Below, piece after piece: positions 5,746-13,228 of a stretch of DNA of 15,967 bases. How positions within the stretch are numbered: position 1 is the stretch's first letter; the number at the start of each line of letters is the position of its first letter. The DNA is from Syntrophobacterales bacterium. GTDB taxonomy: Bacteria > Desulfobacterota > Syntrophobacteria > BM002. The DNA is taken from NCBI GenBank assembly GCA_030601545.1, contig JAUVTM010000012.1, positions 1 through 15,967 of the forward strand, written 5' to 3'. A model generated the notes under the pieces. It had not been told where the DNA came from and made no database searches. It saw nothing but the letters and a program-made list of their open reading frames with translations. Both the position numbers and the translations under genes were made by a program.

Positions 5746-5774
5746 TATATATGGGCCGCAATCTTCTTTGTCAA
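5746..5774 (-). promoter_or_regulatory. Sigma-70 promoter for tRNA-Met
   Basis: On the minus strand TTGACA (5774-5769), a 17-bp spacer and TATATA (5751-5746). The -35 is consensus and the spacing ideal. It sits between the rpoD stop and the tRNA, with no other good promoter closer to the tRNA. The predicted start near 5739 gives a leader of about 240 nt that includes the whole inverted-repeat element. Confidence 0.8.
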
Positions 5775-5847
5775 GGGAAATATCCCCGCGGTTGTTGTCA
5801 CCCCGCCGCCCGGCTTCGATTCCTTTCTCTCAGCTCCAACGCTGTCA

Positions 5848-7617
5848 TCAGCTATCAATAAAACTCTTGAGTTTCTTGCGCCGGCTGGGGTGTCGAAGCT
5901 TTCTCAGGGCCTTGGCTTCAATCTGCCGGATGCGCTCCCTGGTTACCAGAAAATCTTGGCCCACCTCCTCTAGAGTATGATCCGCCTTCTCCCCTATGCC
6001 GAACCTCATGCGCAGCACCTTTTCCTCTCGGGGGGTCAGGGTGGAAAGCACTTTGCGCGTTTGCTCAGAGAGGTTCAGATTGATGACCGCATCCACCGGA
6101 GACGTTACCTTTTTATCTTCAATGAAATCGCCTAGATGGCTGTCTTCTTCCTCTCCGATGGGGGTTTCCAGTGAGATGGGCTCTTTGGCAATCTTCAGAA
6201 CCTTCCTCACCTTCTCCAAAGCAAATTCCATCTTATTAGCTATCTCTTCAGGTGTTGGCTCCCTCCCCAATTCCTGAACAAGGTATCGTGATGTCCGGAT
6301 GAGCTTATTAATGGTCTCGATCATATGCACAGGAATGCGAATCGTTCTGGCCTGGTCGGCAATGGCCCTGGTAATCGCCTGGCGGATCCACCAGGTGGCG
6401 TAGGTACTGAACTTGTAGCCCCGCTGATACTCAAACTTGTCCACTGCCTTCATCAGGCCGATGTTCCCCTCCTGAATCAAGTCAAGGAACTGTAGCCCTC
6501 TGTTGGTATATTTCTTGGCTATGCTTACCACCAACCGCAGGTTGGCCTCCACCAACTCCCTCTTTGCCTCTTTGGCTTTCAACTCACCCGCATCAACTTG
6601 CCGCATAATCTGCTTCAAGCTGCGGACATCCATTTTGGCTTCCTGACCAATCCGCCGGATGCGGCGCTGGCCGTTCTTGATGGTTTTTTCCATCTCCAAG
6701 AATACATCTGGCTTGAGGCCAAGATCTTTCGCGATTTGATCCAATGAATCAGGATTGCTCTTTAAATGTCGGAAAAGGCGACGAAGTTCTTGAACTGGCT
6801 TGCCGGTGCGGATCATGCACTGTTCGATCTCCCGCTCGCCTTTCTCTATTCTCTCCACACAACTCCGCAGTTTGCTCACAATACGGTCCACCTGCCGCTC
6901 CGTCAAACGCAGGTTCTTGAGTAACTCGGCAATGCGTTCCTTGCTGACCAGCAGGGCTTCCTCATCTGCTTCCAGTGACTTACCTTCAGGACTGCTTGTC
7001 AGGATGAACTCCTCCATCTTGAGGTTTTCTTCATACAGCTGCTGAATTTCCTCAAGTAACTCAATTAACCTTTCCTTCTCCTTGTCTTCCTCCTCACTGG
7101 TATATTCTTCAAAATCCTCGTCCAGGTTTTTTAGGACGTCACGGACCCTCAGCTTCTCTAAGGCGATCTTCTCACGCAAGTTAAGAATCTCGCGAACACC
7201 AATCGGGGTGGCAATAATGGCGTCAATCACTTCCTCCTCGCCCCGTTCGATCCGTTTGGCTATCTCTACCTCTCCCTCCCTGGTCAAAAGACAGACCATA
7301 CCCATCTCCCGAAGATACATTTTGACCGGGTCAGTCACCCTGCCTCCGCTATCGTCCTCCAATGGCAGGGCTTGTTTCGCCTCGTCGATGGCCTCGCCAT
7401 CTTTTTCGATTTTTTCCTTGAGCATCTTTGCCTGTTGAGATGAATCGACGATCTCAATGTCCATCTCATCGAAGATCATCATCATGTCGTCGATCTTCTC
7501 CGAGGATACGAGGTCGTCAGGCAGGACACTATTTACCTCATCATAGGTAAGGTATCCTTTTTCTTTGCCCATCGAGATAAGCCGCCTAAGATCTTCCATA
7601 TTGCTTTTCTTAGCCAT
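5848..7617 (-). CDS. rpoD: RNA polymerase major sigma factor RpoD (sigma-70)
   Basis: This primary sigma factor directs RNA polymerase to housekeeping promoters. The 589 residues carry all group 1 regions. Region 1.1 covers about 8-60. Region 1.2 lies around DPVKMYLREMG (96-106), with MVCLLTREGE where MGSVPLLTREGE is usual. A charged non-conserved region spans about 165-345. Region 2 covers 357-430, with the core-binding and -10 reading stretch YATWWIRQAITRAIADQ. Region 3 follows, and region 4.2 (about 545-575) holds the helix-turn-helix VTRERIRQIEAKALRKLR. The start ATG at 7617 shares one base with the dnaG stop (TGATG). A TTG one codon earlier is also possible. Its place after rpsU and dnaG is the classic macromolecular synthesis order. 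Confidence 0.98.
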   Translation of the reverse strand: MAKKSNMEDLRRLISMGKEKGYLTYDEVNSVLPDDLVSSEKIDDMMMIFDEMDIEIVDSSQQAKMLKEKIEKDGEAIDEAKQALPLEDDSGGRVTDPVKMYLREMGMVCLLTREGEVEIAKRIERGEEEVIDAIIATPIGVREILNLREKIALEKLRVRDVLKNLDEDFEEYTSEEEDKEKERLIELLEEIQQLYEENLKMEEFILTSSPEGKSLEADEEALLVSKERIAELLKNLRLTERQVDRIVSKLRSCVERIEKGEREIEQCMIRTGKPVQELRRLFRHLKSNPDSLDQIAKDLGLKPDVFLEMEKTIKNGQRRIRRIGQEAKMDVRSLKQIMRQVDAGELKAKEAKRELVEANLRLVVSIAKKYTNRGLQFLDLIQEGNIGLMKAVDKFEYQRGYKFSTYATWWIRQAITRAIADQARTIRIPVHMIETINKLIRTSRYLVQELGREPTPEEIANKMEFALEKVRKVLKIAKEPISLETPIGEEEDSHLGDFIEDKKVTSPVDAVINLNLSEQTRKVLSTLTPREEKVLRMRFGIGEKADHTLEEVGQDFLVTRERIRQIEAKALRKLRHPSRRKKLKSFIDS

Positions 7618-9437
7618 CAAGCCATCTCCCCCTTGGAAAGGTTCGCTTTATCATTGGCCTCTTTAGCCAACAAGGCTGCCTTCTTAGCCTGCAACTCTGC
7701 CAGAAGCTCTGCAATGCGAGTCTGATTCTGGCTGCGCTCGGCAGCTCGGATTTCCTCCCTCAGCCGTTTCAGCTCATCCTGCAATTGCCGTCTTCCGGAA
7801 CCGATTCCCTCAAGATATTCCCGCAGACGAGCGTGGGCCACCTCCTCTCGCCATGGGCTCGACTCCAGTGACCAGCCGCTTATCAAATTTTTGAGATCCT
7901 CGTCTTCTAGGTCCATTAATAACCCACTTAGGGCCAGGTTTCCACTTTCCTGATAGTGTTTAGTCAGAAGTCCTGCAACCTCCACCCAGGGATTTACTTG
8001 AAAATCATCCAAAGCCGAGTTTTTTTCAAGCAGCGGGATCCAGTTGGGATAATGAACCAAAATACGGACGATCTCTTCCTCCCAGGCGGGAATCCGTGTG
8101 GCCCGGTCCGGCTTCGGTCCCCTTGCGGTCACCACCCTGGATGTACCGTCCAAGCCCAATTCCGCCCGCAGTACTTCTTCACTCACCCCTAGCCTTTGGT
8201 CCAGCATTCGCAAGTAGCCCTCCTGGGTTACGCGCGAGTCCAGCAACTTCAACATGGGAGTCACCTGGCGGACAACTTTGAGCCTGCCCTCCACCGAGCC
8301 GTCATAGTCGGCAAGGGACTGTTCCAGAAAAATCTCCATAAGAGGCCGAGCCTTTTCCAGCAGTAAAGCAAAGGGCTCTCTACCCTCCCTGGCCAAAAAG
8401 TCGTCAGGATCCATCCCCTCAGGCAAGGCCAGAAGGCGAGCAGGCAATTTTTCTCTCAGAAACAACTCCAGACTGCGCATGGCCGCCGTCATACCCGGTT
8501 GATCTCCGTCAAAAACCAACACCGCCTGAGGTGCCAGCCGGCTCAGCAGCCGGACATGGTGGAGGGTAAGTGCGGTGCCCAAAGGCGCGACCACCTGCTG
8601 GATTCCCTGGTTGTAGAGTGCCAGAAGATCAAAGTAGCCCTCCACCACCAGAGCCTCTTTATGTCGCCGGCACGCCTCCCTGGCCGTGTCCAGACCATAG
8701 AGCGTTCGTCCTTTGTGAAATATGGGCGTTTCAGGGCTGTTGAGATACTTGGGTGGGTTTTCTTCATCCAAAGCTCGGCCGCCAAAACCAACGGTACGAC
8801 CACGCATGTCCTTGATGGGAAACATCAGTCGATGTCGAAATCGGTCGTAACAGTCCCTCTCGGACTTCTTCACCAGTAACCCGGCCTGAACCGCTGTTTT
8901 CAGGTCCACTTTCCTGCTGAGGAGATAACGTTTCAACCCATCCCAACTCTGTGGCGCATAGCCTAGCTGGAAATCCTGGATAACCTCCGGCCCCATGCCC
9001 CGACCCTGGAGATATGCCAACGCCATCTCCCCGGTACCCTTGTCAAGCAACACCTGGTTGAAATAAGCAGCAGCGAGTTCATTAACATGACGTAAGCGCT
9101 CGGCCAGTTCACGCGTCCTTTTTGCCCGCCCTGTCTCCTGCCGTTGCGGTAGAGGAATGGAGAAGCGATTGGCCAGTTCTTTCACCGCTTCAGCAAAAGA
9201 GAGGTTGCGCGAGCGCATGAGGAAATCGAAAACGCTACCACTGGCGCCACAGCCAAAGCAGTGAAAAATCTGTTTCTCATCACTCACCGTAAATGAGGGC
9301 TCCTTTTCGCCATGAAAAGGACAGAGTCCCAAATAATTCTTCCCCCGCTTACGGAGGGGGACATAGGAGCCTACGACATCCACTATATTGGCTGCGGCTC
9401 GAACTTCTTCAATTATCTCCCGGTTGATCTGGCCCAT
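7617..9437 (-). CDS. dnaG: DNA primase DnaG
   Basis: DnaG makes the RNA primers for DNA replication and works with the DnaB helicase. From ATG 9437 the protein has 606 residues, close to the family's 580-650. The N-terminal CHC2 zinc finger has Cys39, His42, Cys60 and Cys63 (CPFHGEKEPSF, FHCFGCGASG). The catalytic core and Toprim domain follow, with VVEGYFDLLALYNQG, the PLGTALT stretch and LVFDGDQPGMTAAMRS. The C-terminal ~170 residues form a helical helicase-interaction region with a coiled end. ATG 9437 is chosen because GGAGGG lies six bases upstream and MGQINREIIEEVR is the usual family start. The longer reading from 9497 would translate a heptamer repeat array. Its stop overlaps the rpoD start. 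Confidence 0.98.
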   Translation of the reverse strand: MGQINREIIEEVRAAANIVDVVGSYVPLRKRGKNYLGLCPFHGEKEPSFTVSDEKQIFHCFGCGASGSVFDFLMRSRNLSFAEAVKELANRFSIPLPQRQETGRAKRTRELAERLRHVNELAAAYFNQVLLDKGTGEMALAYLQGRGMGPEVIQDFQLGYAPQSWDGLKRYLLSRKVDLKTAVQAGLLVKKSERDCYDRFRHRLMFPIKDMRGRTVGFGGRALDEENPPKYLNSPETPIFHKGRTLYGLDTAREACRRHKEALVVEGYFDLLALYNQGIQQVVAPLGTALTLHHVRLLSRLAPQAVLVFDGDQPGMTAAMRSLELFLREKLPARLLALPEGMDPDDFLAREGREPFALLLEKARPLMEIFLEQSLADYDGSVEGRLKVVRQVTPMLKLLDSRVTQEGYLRMLDQRLGVSEEVLRAELGLDGTSRVVTARGPKPDRATRIPAWEEEIVRILVHYPNWIPLLEKNSALDDFQVNPWVEVAGLLTKHYQESGNLALSGLLMDLEDEDLKNLISGWSLESSPWREEVAHARLREYLEGIGSGRRQLQDELKRLREEIRAAERSQNQTRIAELLAELQAKKAALLAKEANDKANLSKGEMA

Positions 9438-9459
9438 TAATCGCCCTCCATGGCGATTA

Positions 9460-9508
9460 CAGTAAGCAGTAAGCCGTAAGCCGTGAGCAGTAAACACTAC
9501 GCACTAAA
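9460..9508. repeat. Heptamer CMGTAAG array upstream of dnaG
   Basis: Seven phased 7-base units: CAGTAAG, CAGTAAG, CCGTAAG, CCGTGAG, CAGTAAA, CACTACG, CACTAAA. It is degraded towards its distal end and lies 22 nt upstream of the dnaG start codon. The period matches the TCTGNNN and ATCCGAA arrays, but the word is different. Confidence 0.85.
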
Positions 9509-9684
9509 GAGACAGCTGCAAGGAGTTCAAAGTTCCACGTTTTTAACATGAAGCTCTAAATTTAAAGTTCTTTCATAACTAATAATGAGTTTATTGTTTA
9601 TTTTTAAGATGTTAGTACTCTTTGTCCCTCTGTCATAATTCCGAATTGAACTGCCTGCTGCGCAGGGCGCGGAGCGGACTGCGC
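9509..9684. other. AT-rich gap between mutS2 and dnaG
   Basis: No gene is visible. A GC-rich hairpin, GCGCAG (9660-9665) with CTGCGC (9679-9684), directly follows the mutS2 stop codon on the minus strand but has no T tract. The AT-rich part (about 9540-9625) could hold a promoter for dnaG-rpoD; the best pair I can make is TTAAAA-17-TATTAG, which is weak. Confidence 0.4.
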
Positions 9685-12132
9685 TTAGTCTTTTAGTTCT
9701 ACAACCGTAACCCCGGTGCCTCCAGCACGCTGCTTCTCGGCGTGAAATCCCTTTACTATGGCATGCTCAGTGAGGAATTCCTGCACCGCCTGACGAAGTC
9801 TCCCGGTGCCGTGTCCATGAACAACATGGATCTGGTTGTAACCATCCAGAATCGCCCGATCAATTGTCTTGTCCAGTAACGGGATTGCCTCCTCAACCCT
9901 AAGACCGACCAGATGCAGCCGTTGCTGGCAGGTTTCAGACTCGTCGCGAAAAACCCGAATGGTGTTGGATCGTTGCCCTATAGCGCCCGCACTCTTTTGG
10001 TCTGGAAGGAGTTCCAGGGATTCCATGTCCACTTGCACGCGCTTTGGGCCCATTTGCACCTCTGCACGGCGCCCATGGTCCTTGATCTTGAGCAAGGTAC
10101 CTCTGCCACCCACGGTTCGCAAACGCACCAGCTGCCCTTCCGCAGAGGGCATCACCCCTTTATCCTCTCGTTTGCTTTGCGACTCCAGTGCAGAGCTAAG
10201 CTCTTCCCTGATCTTCCTGACCTTCTTTCGGACTGCCATCGCCTTACGCATTCCGCCCTGTTGCAAGCTGGCTATTCCCGATTTCAGCTCTTTTTCAGCC
10301 TCCGTGAGCATGTCCTCGCTCTGCTGTCTCAGTTCACTGAGAATCCCTTCTCGAGATTGAGCAAAGCCTTCACGTTCCCGGGCCAAACTCGCCTCGGCCA
10401 ATTCCAACTGCTGTTGCTGGAGTATAAGTTTTTCTTCTTCATTCCTGGCTCTGTCCCAGGCTTCAGTCAGTTGCTTGATCAGGTCAATGGTCTGGCCTTC
10501 GCCAGGATCCAGGTGGTCTCTTGCCTTTTCGATAATCTCCGGTGGCATGCCAAGGTCGGCAGCGATCTCAAAGGCGTTGCTGGTGCCGGGACGACCATAA
10601 TGCAACCGATAGGTAGGCCGGCTCTTCTCTTCATCAAAAACCACCGACACATTCTCCACCCCTTGATGGAGCATGCCGTAAGCCTTGATCAGGTGGTAGT
10701 GCGTGGTAACAGCTATAAAAGCGCCGCGGCCGCGGAACTGGTCCAGCATAGCCAGGGCCAAGGCAGCTCCCTCTGCTGGATCGGTACCTGTACCGATTTC
10801 GTCCAGCAGGACAAGAGATCGGTTGTCCACCTGCTTCAGCATGTGCACCAATCTCTGGACCCTAGCCGAGAATGTGCTCAGGTGAGCCCTCACGTCCTGT
10901 TCGTCACCGATTTCGGCAAATATGCCTGTGAGCACCGGCCATTCGCTGCCATCAGCAACTGGGACGTGTAATCCGGCCTGGACCATGGCTCCAAGAAGTC
11001 CCAAAGTCTTGAGAGATACCGTCTTACCACCGGTGTTGGCACCGCTGATGATCAAGGTCTTCTGCTTTTCATCGAGATGCAGGTCAATGGGCACAACATC
11101 AATGTGATCAGATTTTCGAGCTTCTGTGAGTTCAGCTCCCAACACCATCTCAGCCAGTGCGGCCGGCAGAGCAGAAGTCTTCTGCGCCCGTTCCTGTAAT
11201 GCTAGAATAGGATGGGAAGCCTGCTGCAGCCGCATCCTTTTGCCGTCATTCAACTTGGGTGCACGGGCAAGGAGGAGAGAACTCAAGCGAACCTTGGCGT
11301 GCACGCAGTCAATAATCCCCAGCCAACGCTCGTTGTGAAGGAGCACCTCCGCTGCAGTTATCACCGCATCGGTTAACTCCCGGAGAATGCGGGCCTCTTC
11401 TTCTCTTTCTCGACTACGGCCCTGTCTCAGCCGGTTGTTGAGAGGAACAGCAGACAGTGGTTCCACGAAACAGGTGGCACCACTGTGGGAAGTATCGTGA
11501 ACTATGCCTTCCAGCGCCCCTTTAGCGTCGCTCCGAAGAGGGATTACCAACCTGTCATTACGGACGGTGATGAGCTTCTCCTGAAGCGTTTTCTGGGAAG
11601 CCTGCCTCTCAAGAACTTCCGCGAGTTCCGCGTGGAGCCTTTTGCGCAGCTCACCAATTTCTTTTCTAACTCGCGAAAGCTCCGGACTTGCTCCATCTTT
11701 TATATGACCCCGCTGGTCAATGGCGCGGCCGATCTTCTTTTCCAACTCCGGAATTGGCTGGAGATTGTCCAACAATTCGGCCAGCCTGCTGTACCGTGGT
11801 TGGCAACTGCTCACCAACTGGTGGAGGGTGCGAGCCGCCTTTGCGGTCTCTGCTACATCAAGAAGCTCGGCCGGCGACAAAACTTCCCCGGTGCTCCTGA
11901 GCCTATCGATAATCGGCTCCAGCTCATGGATACCACCAAGAGGGAGTGGATTGCCTATTTGCAGGTATGCCTTGAGTTCGGTTACCTGATCAAGCCAAAC
12001 TTGGATCTGCTCTCGGTCCGCGCTCGGACGGACCTGTGTTGTTGCTTGCCGTCCCGGGTCAGTGAAGGCGAGTGAGTACAGAAAACTCTGAACATGCGGA
12101 AATTCAAGGACACGAAGAGACTGGTGATCCAT
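9685..12132 (-). CDS. mutS2: MutS2 ATPase with C-terminal Smr domain
   Basis: MutS2 belongs to the MutS family but not to mismatch repair. It has been linked to suppression of recombination and, in Bacillus, to rescue of collided ribosomes. The 815 residues are slightly longer than the usual ~780. Residues 1-300 are the core/lever region without the MutS mismatch-binding domain. Walker A is GANTGGKT (364-371), and Walker B with its signature is LVLLDEIGTGTDP (440-452). A coiled coil spans about 560-640, a KOW-like stretch about 655-700, and the Smr domain about 739-815 with HGHGTGRLR (772-780). The usual LDLRG motif at the Smr start reads LHLVG here (739-743), so its Asp and Arg are replaced. 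GGAGTG precedes ATG 12132. The gene follows yqeY in the rpsU operon. Confidence 0.97.
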   Translation of the reverse strand: MDHQSLRVLEFPHVQSFLYSLAFTDPGRQATTQVRPSADREQIQVWLDQVTELKAYLQIGNPLPLGGIHELEPIIDRLRSTGEVLSPAELLDVAETAKAARTLHQLVSSCQPRYSRLAELLDNLQPIPELEKKIGRAIDQRGHIKDGASPELSRVRKEIGELRKRLHAELAEVLERQASQKTLQEKLITVRNDRLVIPLRSDAKGALEGIVHDTSHSGATCFVEPLSAVPLNNRLRQGRSREREEEARILRELTDAVITAAEVLLHNERWLGIIDCVHAKVRLSSLLLARAPKLNDGKRMRLQQASHPILALQERAQKTSALPAALAEMVLGAELTEARKSDHIDVVPIDLHLDEKQKTLIISGANTGGKTVSLKTLGLLGAMVQAGLHVPVADGSEWPVLTGIFAEIGDEQDVRAHLSTFSARVQRLVHMLKQVDNRSLVLLDEIGTGTDPAEGAALALAMLDQFRGRGAFIAVTTHYHLIKAYGMLHQGVENVSVVFDEEKSRPTYRLHYGRPGTSNAFEIAADLGMPPEIIEKARDHLDPGEGQTIDLIKQLTEAWDRARNEEEKLILQQQQLELAEASLAREREGFAQSREGILSELRQQSEDMLTEAEKELKSGIASLQQGGMRKAMAVRKKVRKIREELSSALESQSKREDKGVMPSAEGQLVRLRTVGGRGTLLKIKDHGRRAEVQMGPKRVQVDMESLELLPDQKSAGAIGQRSNTIRVFRDESETCQQRLHLVGLRVEEAIPLLDKTIDRAILDGYNQIHVVHGHGTGRLRQAVQEFLTEHAIVKGFHAEKQRAGGTGVTVVELKD

Positions 12133-12224
12133 ATCACTCCATGCAGGGGAGAGACCGAAGGCCGGGTTCTCTCACCTTTGGAGGAAAAGCAAAGTGAGAA
12201 ATGGTTCTTGCTGAGAAACCGGAG

Positions 12225-12671
12225 TCAGCCCGAAAGTTTTGCCTTGACCATTGCATTTATCGCCTGGCCGTCTGCCTTGCCCGCCAGCTCGGCCATGGCT
12301 GCCTTCATCACTTTACCCATGTCCTTCATGCTGACAGCACCTACCTCGGCGATAATCTCGTCAAGTGTGTTTGATATTTCTTCTTCGGAGACCTGCTCCG
12401 GCATATAACCTTGCAATATCTGAAGTTCTTTCTCTTCCGTTTCGACTAAATCCTCCCTGCCGGCCTTGCGATACTGCTCTATGGATTCTCGCCTCTGCTT
12501 GATCTGGGAGGTGATAACCGAGATCACCTCTTGATCCTCAAGGAGGCTGCGAGCCTCTTTTTCCCGTGTTTTGATGGCAGTAAGCACAAGGCGCAGGGTG
12601 GCCATTTTGACCTCATCCCTCGCCCGCATGGCATCCTTTAAAGCTGCACTAATTTGCTCCTGGAGACTCAT
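12225..12671 (-). CDS. yqeY: GatB/YqeY domain protein
   Basis: A 148-residue stand-alone YqeY protein, resembling the tail domain of the tRNA amidotransferase subunit GatB. Its molecular function is not established; a link to tRNA or translation is inferred from the fold and neighbours. Family hallmarks are MSLQEQISAALKDAMRARDEVKMATLRLVLTAI-type helices at the N-terminus, the Q-IKQRRESIEQYRKAGREDLVETEEKE block, LQGYMPEQVSEEEI, and the C-terminal MGKVMKAAMAELAGKADG. Its ATG overlaps the rpsU stop by four bases (ATGA), which suggests translational coupling. The 92 nt before mutS2 hold a possible hairpin (GAGAGA/TCTCTC, about 12150-12175) and no gene. Confidence 0.96.
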   Translation of the reverse strand: MSLQEQISAALKDAMRARDEVKMATLRLVLTAIKTREKEARSLLEDQEVISVITSQIKQRRESIEQYRKAGREDLVETEEKELQILQGYMPEQVSEEEISNTLDEIIAEVGAVSMKDMGKVMKAAMAELAGKADGQAINAMVKAKLSG

Positions 12672-12871
12672 CGTTTTTGTCCCAACTTGCGCATCTGCTT
12701 CAGCGCCCGCCTCTTAGCAGCCAGTGCTTTCCTTTTCTTCCTAACACTGGGTTTCTCGTAATGTTTTCTCTTGCGGACCTCGGAAAGGATGCCCTCCTTT
12801 TGACATTCTTTTTTAAAACGTCTGAGAGCAGCTTCAAACGATTCTCTCGATTTGACTACCACATTCGGCAT
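12668..12871 (-). CDS. rpsU: 30S ribosomal protein S21
   Basis: A small basic ribosomal protein of the 30S subunit, near the anti-Shine-Dalgarno end of 16S rRNA and involved in translation initiation. The 67 residues start MPNVVVKSRESFEAALRRFKK and end in a Lys/Arg-rich tail (RKKRKALAAKRRALKQMRKLGQKR), both typical of the family. It is the first gene of the operon rpsU-yqeY-mutS2-dnaG-rpoD. GGGAGGG lies seven bases before the ATG but falls within a predicted hairpin, so translation may be regulated. A promoter lies about 150 nt upstream. Confidence 0.97.
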   Translation of the reverse strand: MPNVVVKSRESFEAALRRFKKECQKEGILSEVRKRKHYEKPSVRKKRKALAAKRRALKQMRKLGQKR

Positions 12872-12874
12872 TCC

Positions 12875-12905
12875 CCCACCCTCCCTTCACCTGGGTATGG
12901 GTGGG
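12875..12905 (-). promoter_or_regulatory. Hairpin covering the rpsU ribosome binding site
   Basis: On the minus strand CCCACCC (12905-12899) can pair with GGGTGGG (12881-12875), with an inner CCC/GGG pair. The SD-like GGGAGGG (12885-12879) lies within the 3' arm. A competing hairpin upstream (12925-12903, TCCAG/CTGGA core plus GGG/CCC) uses the first three bases of the 5' arm, so the two may be alternatives. This was judged by eye; no folding energy was calculated. Confidence 0.5.
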
Positions 12906-12969
12906 AGTCCAGTTGGCTGGAACCCTTCTGTAGACAGACCAAAATGGCATCAAGCCATCCCCCCCCTTC

Positions 12970-12992
12970 AAAAAATCTAGCCATCTATGGCT
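12970..12992 (-). terminator. Attenuator-like hairpin in the rpsU leader
   Basis: On the minus strand AGCCAT (12992-12987) and ATGGCT (12984-12979) form a tight hairpin, followed after three bases by T6 (12975-12970). Downstream, ATGGCTT (12958-12952) and GCCAT (12948-12944) carry the same two words, so other pairings between the four segments are possible. The stem is short and this may be only a weak terminator. Confidence 0.4.
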
Positions 12993-13017
12993 GTGAAACT
13001 GCGTACTTAAACTTATT

Positions 13018-13045
13018 ATTTTAGCTTTTCTTCAGAAATTGTCAA
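13018..13045 (-). promoter_or_regulatory. Sigma-70 promoter for the rpsU operon
   Basis: On the minus strand TTGACA (13045-13040), a 16-bp spacer and TAAAAT (13023-13018). The expected start near 13011 gives a leader of about 140 nt before rpsU. The hisA stop is some 180 bp upstream of the -35, so this would start the operon independently. Confidence 0.7.
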
Positions 13046-13070
13046 CGTAAAAGTCAGACAGGACTTTCCC

Positions 13071-13112
13071 CAAAAATGCCATCTGCGACCCAGGCATAGG
13101 GGAAGGCTCCCC
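13071..13112 (-). terminator. Possible terminator hairpins after hisA
   Basis: On the minus strand GGGGA/TCCCC (13112-13108 with 13103-13099) is followed by ATGCC/GGCAT (13097-13093 with 13080-13076) and then a T-rich stretch. Both stems have only five pairs. Position between hisA and the rpsU promoter is the main support. Confidence 0.35.
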
Positions 13113-13114
13113 GC

Positions 13115-13156
13115 GATTTTAGATTTAAGAATGCAGATTCTAGATTTAAGAGCTCA
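13115..13156. repeat. Heptamer GATTTAA array
   Basis: Six phased 7-base units: GATTTTA, GATTTAA, GAATGCA, GATTCTA, GATTTAA, GAGCTCA. Two further heptamers, ATAAATC twice, lie at 13207-13220 near the hisA stop. The unit is different from the other heptamer arrays but has the same period. The rest of 13046-13228 holds no gene. Confidence 0.65.
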
Positions 13157-13228
13157 GTACCTCGCGGTAAGAAATGCGTCTGCTCCTCATTCTGTAATCT
13201 CCACTCATAAATCATAAATCCTACTGCG

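Noticed and set aside
9438..9497. A 20-residue N-terminal extension of DnaG
   Set aside because: It is a translation of the heptamer array (MFTAHGLRLTAYCN-like). A good GGAGGG site and the family-standard MGQINREIIEEVR start are at 9437.
9913..10971. A 352-codon open frame on the plus strand
   Set aside because: It lies wholly antisense to mutS2, which has clear Walker and Smr motifs. The plus-strand product has no recognisable domain and looks like a frame shadow.
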